From NCBI RefSeq assembly GCF_003268025.1, contig NZ_QLUW01000001.1, forward strand, positions 1,798,001 to 1,862,000: DNA of 64,000 nt. Direction: 5' to 3'. The stretch comes from Paenibacillus montanisoli. Lineage in GTDB: Bacteria; Bacillota; Bacilli; Paenibacillales; Paenibacillaceae. The translations under genes were made by a program, and so were the position numbers. Shown here in pieces: positions 25,095-33,686 of the stretch. Position 1 is the first letter of the stretch; the number at the start of each line of letters is the position of its first letter. The notes beneath the pieces are model-generated. The model worked only from the letters and a program-made list of their open reading frames with translations, searched no databases and was not told the origin of the DNA.

Positions 25095-26141
25095 ATGCCG
25101 ATTAATTTTAACCGCCGCGTGTCAAGACGGGATGTGCTCAAATGGGGAGCTGCCGGGTTCATAGGCGCTATGAGCGGAAGCTTGTTTGGCCAAGGGTCCT
25201 TGCTTGGCAAACCGGTAAAGGCAATGTCGAAGCATGACGTTCATTCGGCATTGGGCCATCAGAAGCATCAGATGATGGCGCACGGCTACGATCCGGGGAA
25301 GGAGCAAACAGACGGACTGAAGGCCGCTATCGAAGCGCTGACAGCATTCGACTACGGGAAAGCAAGCACGCGAGCGGATGGCCGCACCGTTCGGGAATAT
25401 AACCTAATTGCGTCCGATACCACTGTCGAAATCGCCAAAGGAATCAAATTTCCGGGCTGGACCTTCAATGGGACGATTCCGGGCCCGACGATCCGCTGCA
25501 CGGAAGGGGATATCATCCGCGTGAAGTTTTGGAACGGGTCGACGCACCCGCATTCCATCCATTTTCACGGCATTCATCCCCCTAAGATGGACGGCGTCCA
25601 GCCGGTGCCTTCCGGCACGGAATTCATCTATGAGTTCGAAGCGAAGCCGGCCGGCATGCATGTTTACCACTGCCACATTCCGCCGCTTGCGAAGCATATT
25701 CATAAAGGGCTGTACGGCAATTTTATCGTCGATCCGAAGAAACCGAGAAAGCCGGCCCGTGAACTCAACATGGTGATGAACGGCTTTGACCTCGATCTTG
25801 ACGGGGAGAATGAAATTTATACCGTCAACGGGTATGCGTTCGCTTATCAGGCATGGCCGATTCCGGTGAAGGTCGGTGAGCTTGTCCGAGTATACCTCAG
25901 CAATCTAACGGAGTTTGATTTGATTAATTCGTTCCACCTTCATGCGAACTTCTTCAAGTACTATGAAGTGGGCGCGGATCCCGATGCAAGGCCGGTATTC
26001 ACCGATACGGTCATGCAGTGCCAGGGGCAGCGCGGCATTCTGGAGATGGTCTTTCCCGAGCCGGGACAATATATGTTCCATGCGCATCAAAGCGAATTCG
26101 CGGAGCTCGGCTGGATGGGCTTCTTCGAAGCGAAGGCTTAG
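25095..26141 (+). CDS. Two-domain multicopper oxidase with twin-arginine signal
   Basis: A 348-residue exported copper enzyme. The N-terminus has a Tat-like signal (RRVSRRDVLKWG, residues 7-18). Copper ligands are visible: HSIHFHG (H153, H156, H158), YHCH (H192, C193, H194), H201, HLH (H281, H283) and HAH (H329, H331). The spacing matches two-cupredoxin-domain multicopper oxidases. His156 stands where nitrite reductases have the catalytic Asp, so a NirK function is unlikely. The axial position of the type-1 site is Leu (HIHKGLYG) rather than the usual Met. It is followed 17 bases later by a ZIP transporter, which suggests oxidation of a metal before transport. Confidence 0.88.
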   Translation: MPINFNRRVSRRDVLKWGAAGFIGAMSGSLFGQGSLLGKPVKAMSKHDVHSALGHQKHQMMAHGYDPGKEQTDGLKAAIEALTAFDYGKASTRADGRTVREYNLIASDTTVEIAKGIKFPGWTFNGTIPGPTIRCTEGDIIRVKFWNGSTHPHSIHFHGIHPPKMDGVQPVPSGTEFIYEFEAKPAGMHVYHCHIPPLAKHIHKGLYGNFIVDPKKPRKPARELNMVMNGFDLDLDGENEIYTVNGYAFAYQAWPIPVKVGELVRVYLSNLTEFDLINSFHLHANFFKYYEVGADPDARPVFTDTVMQCQGQRGILEMVFPEPGQYMFHAHQSEFAELGWMGFFEAKA

Positions 26142-26158
26142 GAGGGGGAGGGATCGAG

Positions 26159-27361
26159 ATGGAGACGAATACGGTCAAAACCGCTAACACGAACCGCAGG
26201 CTGCCAAGGCTGGCGTGGCTGTGGGGGATTCTCCCGCTTGTGCTGCTCGGCTTCATGATTTACTTTATTACGACGCTTGGCACAGGCATCAAGGATGAGC
26301 CAGTCGCTCCGATTGAAGTGCTGGAGGTTCAGAAAATCACGCTCAACGACGAAGGCTTTACGGTTAACGTGCTGAACACGGGACCGGAGGAAGTGACCAT
26401 TGCGCAGGTGCTCGTCAATGATGCGTTCTGGAATGCCGAGTTTAGCAACGGAGATACGTTAAGCCGTTTCGGTGAAACGGAAATTACCATCCCGTATGGC
26501 TGGGTCGAAGGAGATCCGTATGAAATCAAGCTGATTACGGGGAACGGTCTTATCTTCACGGGAGAAGTGGCGGTCGCTGCGAAGACGCCGGTGCCGGATG
26601 CCGCAAGAGTCGGACAATACGCGCTGATCGGTTTCTATGTCGGCGTCATACCTGTCGGACTGGGGCTGCTTTGGTTTCCGTTTCTGCGCAGATTTTCGCA
26701 AGGAGGCATACAGGCTGTACTTGCGCTTACCGTCGGGCTGCTATTCTTCCTTGTGGTCGATACGCTGCAGGAAGGGCTAGAATTGGGGGCGGAAGCGCCC
26801 GGCATTTTCCATGGCACCGGTCTTGTTTGGTTCGGCGCGTTTCTTAGCTTCTTGTTTCTGCTCGCGATCGACCAATCCAGCGAGAAACGAAACGCGTCAA
26901 ACGGCCGAATCGTGGCGTACAAGATTGCCGGCGGCATCGGGCTGCACAACCTGGGCGAGGGTCTGGCCATCGGAGCGGCGTTCGCTGCGGGCGAAGCGGC
27001 GCTCGGCACGTTTCTCGTCATCGGCTTTACGCTGCACAACATAACCGAAGGAATCGGGATAGCGGCGCCGCTGCTGAACGAGCGCCCGACGTGGCGAACG
27101 TTTCTTGGCTTGGCCGTCGTTGGCGGAGCGCCGGCGATCATCGGCACCTGGACCGGCGGATTCGTGTTCAACGAAACCTTCGCCGCGCTGTTCTTCGGCA
27201 TTGGCGCAGGGGCGATTATGCAGGTTATCTATGTCATCGGCAAAATGATCGTCCGGGAAGCAGGCAAAGCCGGCAAGCCGGCAGTCTCGTGGCTGAACCT
27301 CGGCGGCTTGGCGCTCGGGATCTTGCTGATGTACGTGACGGCTTTGTTTGTGAGTGTGTAG
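26159..27361 (+). CDS. ZIP family metal transporter with N-terminal ectodomain
   Basis: A 400-residue membrane protein. One helix (about residues 18-40) is followed by a predicted extracytoplasmic beta-rich domain (about 45-143, containing VNVLNTGPEEVTIAQV), then about eight helices of the ZIP fold. The metal-site motifs HNLGEG and HNITEG in helices 4 and 5 are both present. ZIP proteins import Zn, Fe or Mn. The extra domain is not part of the usual ZIP architecture. GGAGGGGGAGG lies between the oxidase stop and ATG 26159, so the two genes are one operon. Metal identity is unknown. Confidence 0.87.
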   Translation: METNTVKTANTNRRLPRLAWLWGILPLVLLGFMIYFITTLGTGIKDEPVAPIEVLEVQKITLNDEGFTVNVLNTGPEEVTIAQVLVNDAFWNAEFSNGDTLSRFGETEITIPYGWVEGDPYEIKLITGNGLIFTGEVAVAAKTPVPDAARVGQYALIGFYVGVIPVGLGLLWFPFLRRFSQGGIQAVLALTVGLLFFLVVDTLQEGLELGAEAPGIFHGTGLVWFGAFLSFLFLLAIDQSSEKRNASNGRIVAYKIAGGIGLHNLGEGLAIGAAFAAGEAALGTFLVIGFTLHNITEGIGIAAPLLNERPTWRTFLGLAVVGGAPAIIGTWTGGFVFNETFAALFFGIGAGAIMQVIYVIGKMIVREAGKAGKPAVSWLNLGGLALGILLMYVTALFVSV

Positions 27362-27418
27362 GTGACGGTTGCGGTTAGTGACATAATTATGATTATGTAA
27401 ACTAAAGCCTTATAGCTA

Positions 27419-27452
27419 AAAAAACGCAACCCGATAAGGGCTGCGTTTTTTT
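27419..27452 (+). terminator. Terminator after oxidase-ZIP operon
   Basis: ACGCAACCC / GGGCTGCGT hairpin followed by seven T. Confidence 0.8.
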
Positions 27453-27470
27453 GGCCGTTGCATTTTCCCG

Positions 27471-27499
27471 TTGACTTGCAGCCGAACTTGTTGTAACTT
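27471..27499 (+). promoter_or_regulatory. Putative promoter of T-box/proS transcript
   Basis: TTGACT at 27471-27476, a 17-base spacer, then TAACTT at 27494-27499. The -10 element is weak. Confidence 0.4.
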
Positions 27500-27529
27500 A
27501 ATGTTCACATTCAATTGTTGAACGACCGT

Positions 27530-27775
27530 CATCAAGGACATGCATTCTTGAGAAGCTGTGCGCAGAGAGGGAGACCATCGGCTGAGAGCCTCCCCGCAGC
27601 TGCAGGAATCGCCCCGCCTTGTAGTCGCTGCAAGGAACCGTCAGTACTCCGTATTTGCAGCCGGGCACGCCCCGTTATCAGGAAATGAGAGCCGTAATCG
27701 ACGGCTGAATTTTGGGTGGTACCACGAGCGCGCACTCGTCCCTTAACCAGGGATGGGTGCGTGTTTTTTATTTTC
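27530..27775 (+). ncRNA. T-box leader of proS
   Basis: A tRNA-sensing leader. Stem I elements are visible (AGAGAGGGAG with following GCTGAGAGCC), followed by the conserved T-box sequence TGGGTGGTACCACG at 27713-27726. A GC-rich terminator (27727-27775, CGCACTCGTCCC / GGGATGGGTGCG, then six T) follows at once. Uncharged tRNA pairing with the T-box bulge prevents the terminator. The downstream gene indicates tRNA-Pro; I could not assign the specifier codon with confidence. Confidence 0.9.
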
Positions 27776-27802
27776 CTCTCGGACAAAGAAAGGGCGATCC
27801 CC

Positions 27803-29548
27803 ATGAGACAAAAATCAGCTTTTCTCCCAACGATGAGGGAGGTGCCTGCAGATGCGGAAGCAATCAGCCACAAGTGGCTTGTTAAAGGCGGCTTTATCCG
27901 CCAGCTCTCGGCAGGCGTGTATTCATTCCTGCCGCTCGGCCGCCGCGTGCTTCGCAAGGTGGAAGCGATCGTGAGGGAAGAAATGGAGCGCACAGGCGCG
28001 CAGGAGGTGCTGCTGCCTGCTCTGCAGCCTGCGGATTTGTGGCAGCAATCGGGCCGATACGAGATCTACGGCCCAGAGCTTGTTCGTCTGCACGACCGCA
28101 ACGGCAGGGAGTTTGCTCTTGGACCGACACACGAGGAGGTTATCACGCAGCTTGTCGGCCAAGAGATTTCAACATACCGGAAGCTGCCGGTAACGTTATT
28201 TCAGCTGCAGACCAAATTCCGCGACGAACGCCGTCCCCGTTCAGGGCTGCTGCGCTGCCGGGAGTTTGTGATGAAGGACGCGTATTCGTTCGACAGCGAT
28301 TGGGAAGGGCTGGATAAGACCTATCAAGCCATGTATGAGGCTTATCACCGGATTTTCGAGCGCTGCGGGCTGGCGTTTCGGGCTGTTCACGCGGATGCCG
28401 GCGCGATCGGCGGCGAAGGCGGAACGCATGAATTTATGGCCGTTGCCGAGTCCGGCGAGGATGATGTGGTGACTTGCGACTCGTGCGGATATGCAGCGAA
28501 CATGGAGAAAGCGCAAAGCTTGTCCGCCGCGCAGTTTGAAGCGATGAATCGGGGCGCCGAGCGCGATGCCGGCACGGATTCGAGGCAAACGGCGATGGAG
28601 AAATTCCATACGCCGAGGATGAAGTCCATCGATGACTTGGTTGCAGGACTTGGCATTGCCCGCGAAGAACTGATCAAGACGCTCATTTACGCAGCGGACG
28701 GGAAGCCGGTCGCCGTGCTCGTGCGGGGCGATCACAGCATCAACGAAACGAAAGTGATGAACGCACTAGGCGCGATCTCCTTAACGCTTGCCGACGCTGA
28801 CACGGTCCGGGCCGTCACCGGCGCGGGTACCGGGTTTGCCGGTCCGGCGGGCTTGACGATCCCGCTGCTCGTCGACGTGGAAGTGAGCCGGATGCGGTCA
28901 GGGGTGGCCGGTGCCAACGAAACGGACTATCATGTCCGAAACGTCGTGCCTGGCCGGGACTTCCCGCTTGCGCGCACAGGGGATTTTCGCAATATCGAGG
29001 TTGGCGATTGCTGCCCAAGCTGCGAGAACGGCAAGCTCCAAACGACGAGAGGCATCGAAATCGGCCATGTCTTCAAGCTAGGGACTAAGTACAGCGAGAA
29101 GCTGGGAGCGCAATTCGTTGGCGCCGACGGCGAAACGAAGCCGATTATCATGGGCTGTTACGGCATCGGCGTTTCGCGGCTGCTGTCGGCGATTATCGAG
29201 CAGCATCATGATGAGAACGGAATGATCTGGCCGTCTTCGGTCGCTCCATTCGACGTGCATGTGATTCCGGTTTCGCTGCATGACGCTCAGCAGGTGGAGG
29301 CTGCGGAACGGCTGTATGCATGTTTAACGGACGCAGGATTCGATGTGCTGCTCGATGACCGGGACGAACGGCCGGGCGTGAAGCTGAAGGACAGCGATCT
29401 GATCGGCATTCCGGTTCGCATCGTCGTCGGGAAAGGGATCGCGGACGGCGAGATTGAATGGAAGGAACGGAGCGAAGGAGCCGCGCAGCGAAAGGCGGTT
29501 TCGGATGTGCTTCATGGTGTTACGGCCGTTCTGCGCGACAGAAGCTAA
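27803..29548 (+). CDS. proS: Prolyl-tRNA synthetase, bacterial type
   Basis: A 581-residue class II synthetase that charges tRNA-Pro. Motif 1 lies near residues 50-80, motif 2 is FRDERRPRSGLLRCREFVMKD (about 138-158), the INS editing domain (YbaK fold, about 230-385) lies between motifs 2 and 3, and motif 3 is YGIGVSRLL (about 451-459). A C-terminal anticodon-binding domain follows. AAAGGGCG lies before ATG 27803, the first Met after the T-box terminator. Expression is controlled by the T-box leader. Confidence 0.95.
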   Translation: MRQKSAFLPTMREVPADAEAISHKWLVKGGFIRQLSAGVYSFLPLGRRVLRKVEAIVREEMERTGAQEVLLPALQPADLWQQSGRYEIYGPELVRLHDRNGREFALGPTHEEVITQLVGQEISTYRKLPVTLFQLQTKFRDERRPRSGLLRCREFVMKDAYSFDSDWEGLDKTYQAMYEAYHRIFERCGLAFRAVHADAGAIGGEGGTHEFMAVAESGEDDVVTCDSCGYAANMEKAQSLSAAQFEAMNRGAERDAGTDSRQTAMEKFHTPRMKSIDDLVAGLGIAREELIKTLIYAADGKPVAVLVRGDHSINETKVMNALGAISLTLADADTVRAVTGAGTGFAGPAGLTIPLLVDVEVSRMRSGVAGANETDYHVRNVVPGRDFPLARTGDFRNIEVGDCCPSCENGKLQTTRGIEIGHVFKLGTKYSEKLGAQFVGADGETKPIIMGCYGIGVSRLLSAIIEQHHDENGMIWPSSVAPFDVHVIPVSLHDAQQVEAAERLYACLTDAGFDVLLDDRDERPGVKLKDSDLIGIPVRIVVGKGIADGEIEWKERSEGAAQRKAVSDVLHGVTAVLRDRS

Positions 29549-29578
29549 CTATGTGCGATATCTAGGAGGGTGGAAGTC

Positions 29579-30031
29579 ATGATGGCAATGATACGGTTTA
29601 TTGAGGAACCGAAGTCGTTCGTCTTGTACGGGCATTCGAAGATCCATGTGGAGGGTACCCCGTACAGCGAAGATGTCAAAGCGTTGATGGGAAATCTATG
29701 GGGTGACATCCAAACGCACGGCTTGGCGCATCGCGGCATCAATCATATGGTGTACGAAGCGGGAGGGCGAGTCTTTGCAGGCGTAGAGCTGGAGCCGTCA
29801 TCCGCTGAATCCGGAAAGCATGGGATGGAAAGGCTTCAAGTGACGCTTAGCCATTATCTATATGGCAAGCATATCGGCCCATATGACCGGCTTTGCGAAA
29901 CGTATGATGCAATGCGCGCTCAACTAGCCGCACATGGGAAAACGGATACGCCGCCGCTTGTAGAAGTATACGGCCACTGGTCGGATGATCCCGCGAAGCT
30001 CGAAACCGAGATCTTCATGTCCTGCGAATAA
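29579..30031 (+). CDS. GyrI-like small-molecule-binding domain protein
   Basis: A 150-residue protein matching the GyrI-like/AraC effector-binding fold (SHS2 repeats), for example YGHSKIHVEG near the start and VEVYGHWSDDP near the end. These domains bind hydrophobic or drug-like ligands, alone or attached to regulators. No DNA-binding domain is present. GGAGGG sets ATG 29579. It follows proS by 30 bases and may share its transcript. Function unknown. Confidence 0.7.
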   Translation: MMAMIRFIEEPKSFVLYGHSKIHVEGTPYSEDVKALMGNLWGDIQTHGLAHRGINHMVYEAGGRVFAGVELEPSSAESGKHGMERLQVTLSHYLYGKHIGPYDRLCETYDAMRAQLAAHGKTDTPPLVEVYGHWSDDPAKLETEIFMSCE

Positions 30032-30048
30032 CGCTCGATTACGCGATA

Positions 30049-30087
30049 AAAAGCCCCATACCGTCATCAGCGGCATGGGGCTTCTTG
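30049..30087. terminator. Bidirectional terminator
   Basis: AAGCCCCAT / ATGGGGCTT hairpin between the GyrI-like gene and the convergent xerS. Confidence 0.65.
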
Positions 30088-30091
30088 CGAC

Positions 30092-31174
30092 TTAAGCTTC
30101 TTTTGGACGATCGATCGCTTCCGCCATCGTTTTGTCCGTTAGATGCGCATAGATTTGCGTCGTTTCCGGCGACGCGTGACCGAGCTGCTCCTGCGTCTTG
30201 TACAAGTCGTTGCGAAGGTAGTAGTCCGTTGCGAAAGAATGGCGGAGCTTGTGTACGGACAGATAAGGCTTGCCGAACCGTTTCGCATACTTGATCACCA
30301 TCTCCTGGATCGCCCGTTTCGTCATGCGGGCGCCCTCCTTCTTGCCGTTCGCAATCGCAAGAAAGAGCGCTTTCTCCCGCTTCGGCGCCTTGTATTGCGA
30401 ATCCCGCTGCGACATGTATTGCTGCAAATCGCGCAGCGCTTCTTGGCGGAAAAAGACCGGCGTCTTGAAGGTATCGTCGTTCTTCCCCTTGCGGTATACG
30501 TAGAGCAGGCGCTTCTTCAAATCGATGTCATCGACATTCATATTGTAGACTTCCGACACACGAAGACCGGAATTCAAAATGAGGCTGACAATCGACGTAT
30601 CGCGCGTACGGTTGTTCGTGTAGGCGTACAGCGCCTGTTTGTTGTTCGCGATCTCCGCGCCGTAATCTTCGTTGATGTAACGGATAAACTCATCGATCTC
30701 CTGCTCTTGCAGCAGCTTGCCTTCGAGCCTCGCTGCGGTATCCTTCGGCTTCGAGGTGCGCTTGATGGATACCTTGGCCATCACATTCCGCTTCAGGAGC
30801 GGATAGAACTGTTCATCCTCGGCAATTTGGCTCAAATAGTGGAACAAGGAGCGCAGAGATGAGAGCTTGCGGGAAATGGTCGTACGGCTATTCGATTGCT
30901 CCGGCCGCGTGGCCAGAAACATTTTAAAATGATCGATGCTGTCCATATGAAGCTTCTCCAGTTCTTCGAGCTTCACGTCACGGACCGTCGGCCCGGCAGC
31001 AAGCCCCTCCGCCAGCAGCCAGGACAGGAACGCATCGTAATCCCGAATATACTCAAGAAGCGAGGACGGGGAGAGGTCAGGCAGTTTATAATTAATGAAT
31101 TTCTCGATGTACCAAGGCATGGTCGGCGTCCGCCGGTCGAGCTCTTGCCGGTCTTTGATTTTGATTATATTCAT
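30092..31174 (-). CDS. xerS: Tyrosine recombinase XerS
   Basis: A 360-residue tyrosine recombinase, close to the length of XerS, the single-protein system that resolves chromosome dimers at difSL in streptococci and is also annotated in some Bacillales. The N-terminal core-binding (SAM-like) domain spans about 15-125. Catalytic residues are R205 (NSGLRVSE), H308 and R311 (VHKLRHSF), H333 (LGHAS) and the nucleophile Y342 (IYAHL). GGAGGTGG precedes ATG 31174. No phage genes are nearby, so a housekeeping rather than phage integrase role is likely. I did not find a dif site in the window. Confidence 0.85.
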   Translation of the reverse strand: MNIIKIKDRQELDRRTPTMPWYIEKFINYKLPDLSPSSLLEYIRDYDAFLSWLLAEGLAAGPTVRDVKLEELEKLHMDSIDHFKMFLATRPEQSNSRTTISRKLSSLRSLFHYLSQIAEDEQFYPLLKRNVMAKVSIKRTSKPKDTAARLEGKLLQEQEIDEFIRYINEDYGAEIANNKQALYAYTNNRTRDTSIVSLILNSGLRVSEVYNMNVDDIDLKKRLLYVYRKGKNDDTFKTPVFFRQEALRDLQQYMSQRDSQYKAPKREKALFLAIANGKKEGARMTKRAIQEMVIKYAKRFGKPYLSVHKLRHSFATDYYLRNDLYKTQEQLGHASPETTQIYAHLTDKTMAEAIDRPKEA

Positions 31175-31331
31175 CAGTTGCCACCTCCATCTTTTCTCAT
31201 TTTAATGCAGCGGCTTGGCAAAGTAAACCACTGCACGGAACAAGCGTTCCCGTTCGTTGGAATGCCGTAACTTTATCGGGCTATTGTGCGTCTAAGCTTA
31301 TATAGAAGCGTAGTGGAAGGAGAATTCGAAT

Positions 31332-32819
31332 ATGCACATGAAACAAACATGCCGGTCTTCGGCCCGAATGTTAACCGTCGGAACGCTGCTCATGGCGCTT
31401 CTTGCGGGAGCAAGCATGCCAGGCAGGGCCGTTGCGGCAGAAGCGGGAAAGACGGCAGGGCAAAAGCCCGTCAGTCGATTTACGCAAGTGGAAGCGGGAA
31501 CGTTTTACTCGCTGGCCTTGCGAAATGACGGTTCGGTATGGACATGGGGCCGAAATTTATGGTCCGAGCTTGGCATCCAAGAACATATGACCGTGACATC
31601 GATCGCCGCACCGGTGAGGCTGGCGGGGCTAGACGAGATCGTCTCCATCGCGACGAACGGCGGCGGGTATCAGCTAGCGGCGAAGGCGGATGGTTCGGTA
31701 TGGGAGTGGGGCAGATCGCTGCAATCGGTCAAGCAAGGAATTAGACCGAGACAGGTTGCAGGCATAAATGGGGTGGCTGCCGTGGAAGCAGGCGCAACTT
31801 CCGGGTTTGCTGTCAAGCGGGACGGCACCTTATGGGCTTGGCCTAGAGAGGGGAGCGCCGCCGCCGCGAATGCGTCGAATGGACCTGCGCGGGCTGCAGG
31901 GATTTCAGGTGTTGTACAGCTGACGTCATATGGCGACCTCGCAGCGGCGGTGACGAAAGAGGGCGCTGTGTGGCTCTGGCACGCATCGGCATCGGAGGCT
32001 GCCTTCCAGCCATTGAAGCCTATTCGCGTAACGGGGCTGCCGAAAATCAAACAAGTCGCGCTGCTTTGGGATACGGCTTATGGCATCGATGAAAACGGCC
32101 GTACGTGGTCTTGGTCTTGGACGTACGGCGGAGTTAAGGGCAGCTATTCAGTTAATGCCATTAAACAGATCGGCCAGCCGAAGAAGATTCAAGCTGTTAT
32201 GAAAATGAAGGAAGTCAAAGCTGGCGACGGCTATGCCCTCTTCGTTACGAGCAGCGGTGAAGTGTGGACCAACAGCCAGACGCAGCCCGGCAAGCTCGTG
32301 AAACGATCCGGACTCCCCGCCGCGAGTTCAGCTGCCGCCGGAGGTTATCATGGACTTGCGCTGGATGCAAGCGGACGGATCTGGGGCTGGGGAGCGGACA
32401 AATGGTACGAAATCGGCACGCCGCCTACATCGCCTGACGGCATGATTTATAAGCCGGTACAAGTGGAGCGCGAGATCAATCTGACGGCAAACGGGAAGCG
32501 ATTGGAATCGATTTTTCCAGCGGTCCAGAGGGGCAGATCGATTCTTGTTCCGCTAAGGGATACTGCTGCCGTTGTCGGTGCGGTCTTCAAGACCGTAAAT
32601 AATTACGAAGGCCAGTTCATGATCATCGAATACAAAGGAAATACGGCCGAGCTGGGGTGGAATAAAGCGAAGCTGGTCGTAGATGGCAAAGCCATGGAGA
32701 TCGATTATCCGACCGGAGCATGGAGCGGCGTCACGATGGTGCCCTGCTCCTTGCTCAAGCAGCTTGGGGTTAGCATCAGTTGGGATGGCGCAAGCCGCAC
32801 GGTGTCGATTTCCGGGTAA
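31332..32819 (+). CDS. Secreted RCC1-repeat protein with copper amine oxidase-like N domain
   Basis: A 495-residue exported protein. A signal peptide (about residues 1-37, ending AVAAEA) is followed by about six RCC1-like repeats (for example LRNDGSVWTWGRN, AKADGSVWEWGRS and LDASGRIWGWGAD, about 50-370) predicted to form a beta-propeller. The C-terminus (about 385-495) is a Cu_amine_oxidN1 stalk domain (GRSILVPLRDTAAVVGA). Despite the name, that domain is non-catalytic and common in Paenibacillus surface proteins. Role unknown, probably envelope or spore surface. AAGGAGA precedes ATG 31332. Confidence 0.83.
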   Translation: MHMKQTCRSSARMLTVGTLLMALLAGASMPGRAVAAEAGKTAGQKPVSRFTQVEAGTFYSLALRNDGSVWTWGRNLWSELGIQEHMTVTSIAAPVRLAGLDEIVSIATNGGGYQLAAKADGSVWEWGRSLQSVKQGIRPRQVAGINGVAAVEAGATSGFAVKRDGTLWAWPREGSAAAANASNGPARAAGISGVVQLTSYGDLAAAVTKEGAVWLWHASASEAAFQPLKPIRVTGLPKIKQVALLWDTAYGIDENGRTWSWSWTYGGVKGSYSVNAIKQIGQPKKIQAVMKMKEVKAGDGYALFVTSSGEVWTNSQTQPGKLVKRSGLPAASSAAAGGYHGLALDASGRIWGWGADKWYEIGTPPTSPDGMIYKPVQVEREINLTANGKRLESIFPAVQRGRSILVPLRDTAAVVGAVFKTVNNYEGQFMIIEYKGNTAELGWNKAKLVVDGKAMEIDYPTGAWSGVTMVPCSLLKQLGVSISWDGASRTVSISG

Positions 32820-32834
32820 TGAGGAAAGAGTAAG

Positions 32835-32870
32835 CAAGCCCCCGATCATTCTGTGATCGGGGGCTTGTTC
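32835..32870 (+). terminator. Terminator after RCC1-repeat gene
   Basis: CAAGCCCCCGATCA / TGATCGGGGGCTTG hairpin with a short T-rich tail. Confidence 0.7.
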
Positions 32871-32916
32871 GTCATAGATCAAGAAGTATTTCCAGCTTTT
32901 CTGGAGCCGATACCGA

Positions 32917-32946
32917 TTGACAGCTTACTTACTAGTAAGTTAATAT
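32917..32946 (+). promoter_or_regulatory. Promoter with TetR operator O1 in its spacer
   Basis: TTGACA (32917-32922), an 18-base spacer, then TAATAT (32941-32946). The spacer contains the perfect 14-base palindrome ACTTACTAGTAAGT (32927-32940), so a bound TetR would block RNA polymerase. Confidence 0.7.
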
Positions 32947-33017
32947 GCAGGAGCGGGACAAAACAAAGCAAAGTAATGCAATTGCATTCACATACAAACT
33001 GAGAAGGGGAGACAAAT

Positions 33018-33046
33018 TTGACTTCTACCTACTAGTAAGTTATATT
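33018..33046 (+). promoter_or_regulatory. Second promoter with TetR operator O2
   Basis: TTGACT (33018-33023), a 17-base spacer, then TATATT (33041-33046). The spacer contains ACCTACTAGTAAGT (33027-33040), a copy of the O1 palindrome with one mismatch between its arms. A start from this promoter would fall at or next to ATG 33053. Confidence 0.6.
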
Positions 33047-33052
33047 TCGATC

Positions 33053-33616
33053 ATGGAAAAAGAAAATCGCAAAACGCAAATAGTAGATCTGGCACTTCAG
33101 TTGATTCGCGAAAAAGGTTATGTAGCCATCAGCTACGATGATTTATCCAAGCAGTTAGGCGTAACGAAGGCAAGCATCCATTATCATTTTGAGAAAAAGG
33201 AGGATTTAGGCGTAGCCGTTACCGAGCGGATCGGTCAAAATTTAGAGAGCTTCTTATCGTCGATTACAAAATCCGCGATGACGGTGGAAGAGAAGCTTAA
33301 GCAGTACACCGTTCGTCAAATTGCATTTTGCGGTGAAGGGATCTGTCCGATATCATCGTTACAATCCGATTTTTTATCCTTGCCTGATCTTATGAAACAG
33401 AAGGTAAAGGAGCTTAGTCAGTTTGAATTGAAGATTTTAATAACCATTCTGACTGAGGGGCACAATAAAGATGTTGATCAAGCTGCCGAAGAAGTTGAAG
33501 CACTGGCGTATACAGTTCTTTCTTGCATAAAAGGTGCATTGCAATATAAACGAACTTTGGGGAAGGATGTATTGCCCCAGATTTTGAATCAGTTAAACCG
33601 TCTTGTTCAGTTGTAA
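33053..33616 (+). CDS. TetR/AcrR family transcriptional repressor
   Basis: A 187-residue repressor. The N-terminal helix-turn-helix (about residues 8-55, with ISYDDLSKQLGVTKASIHYHF) is typical TetR, followed by a ligand-binding helical domain of the TetR_C type. ATG 33053 starts the conserved region. An in-frame ATG at 32945 would add 36 unconserved residues encoded across operator O2. No ribosome site precedes 33053, so the short form could be a leaderless message. Palindromic operators lie upstream of this gene and of the following MFS gene, so autoregulation and control of the exporter are likely. Confidence 0.85.
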   Translation: MEKENRKTQIVDLALQLIREKGYVAISYDDLSKQLGVTKASIHYHFEKKEDLGVAVTERIGQNLESFLSSITKSAMTVEEKLKQYTVRQIAFCGEGICPISSLQSDFLSLPDLMKQKVKELSQFELKILITILTEGHNKDVDQAAEEVEALAYTVLSCIKGALQYKRTLGKDVLPQILNQLNRLVQL

Positions 33617-33642
33617 GAGACGGTTTGTCTTCAAAAAATACT

Positions 33643-33658
33643 TACCTACTAGTAGGTA
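33643..33658. promoter_or_regulatory. TetR operator O3 before MFS gene
   Basis: The perfect 16-base palindrome TACCTACTAGTAGGTA, the same core as O1 and O2, lies 28 bases before the MFS start. Confidence 0.7.
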
Positions 33659-33686
33659 TATAGATAGGAGAGAGGAAAATTAAATC

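Noticed and set aside
25095-26141. Copper nitrite reductase (NirK)
   Set aside because: His156 occupies the place of the catalytic Asp and the axial Met is missing, so a general multicopper oxidase fits better.
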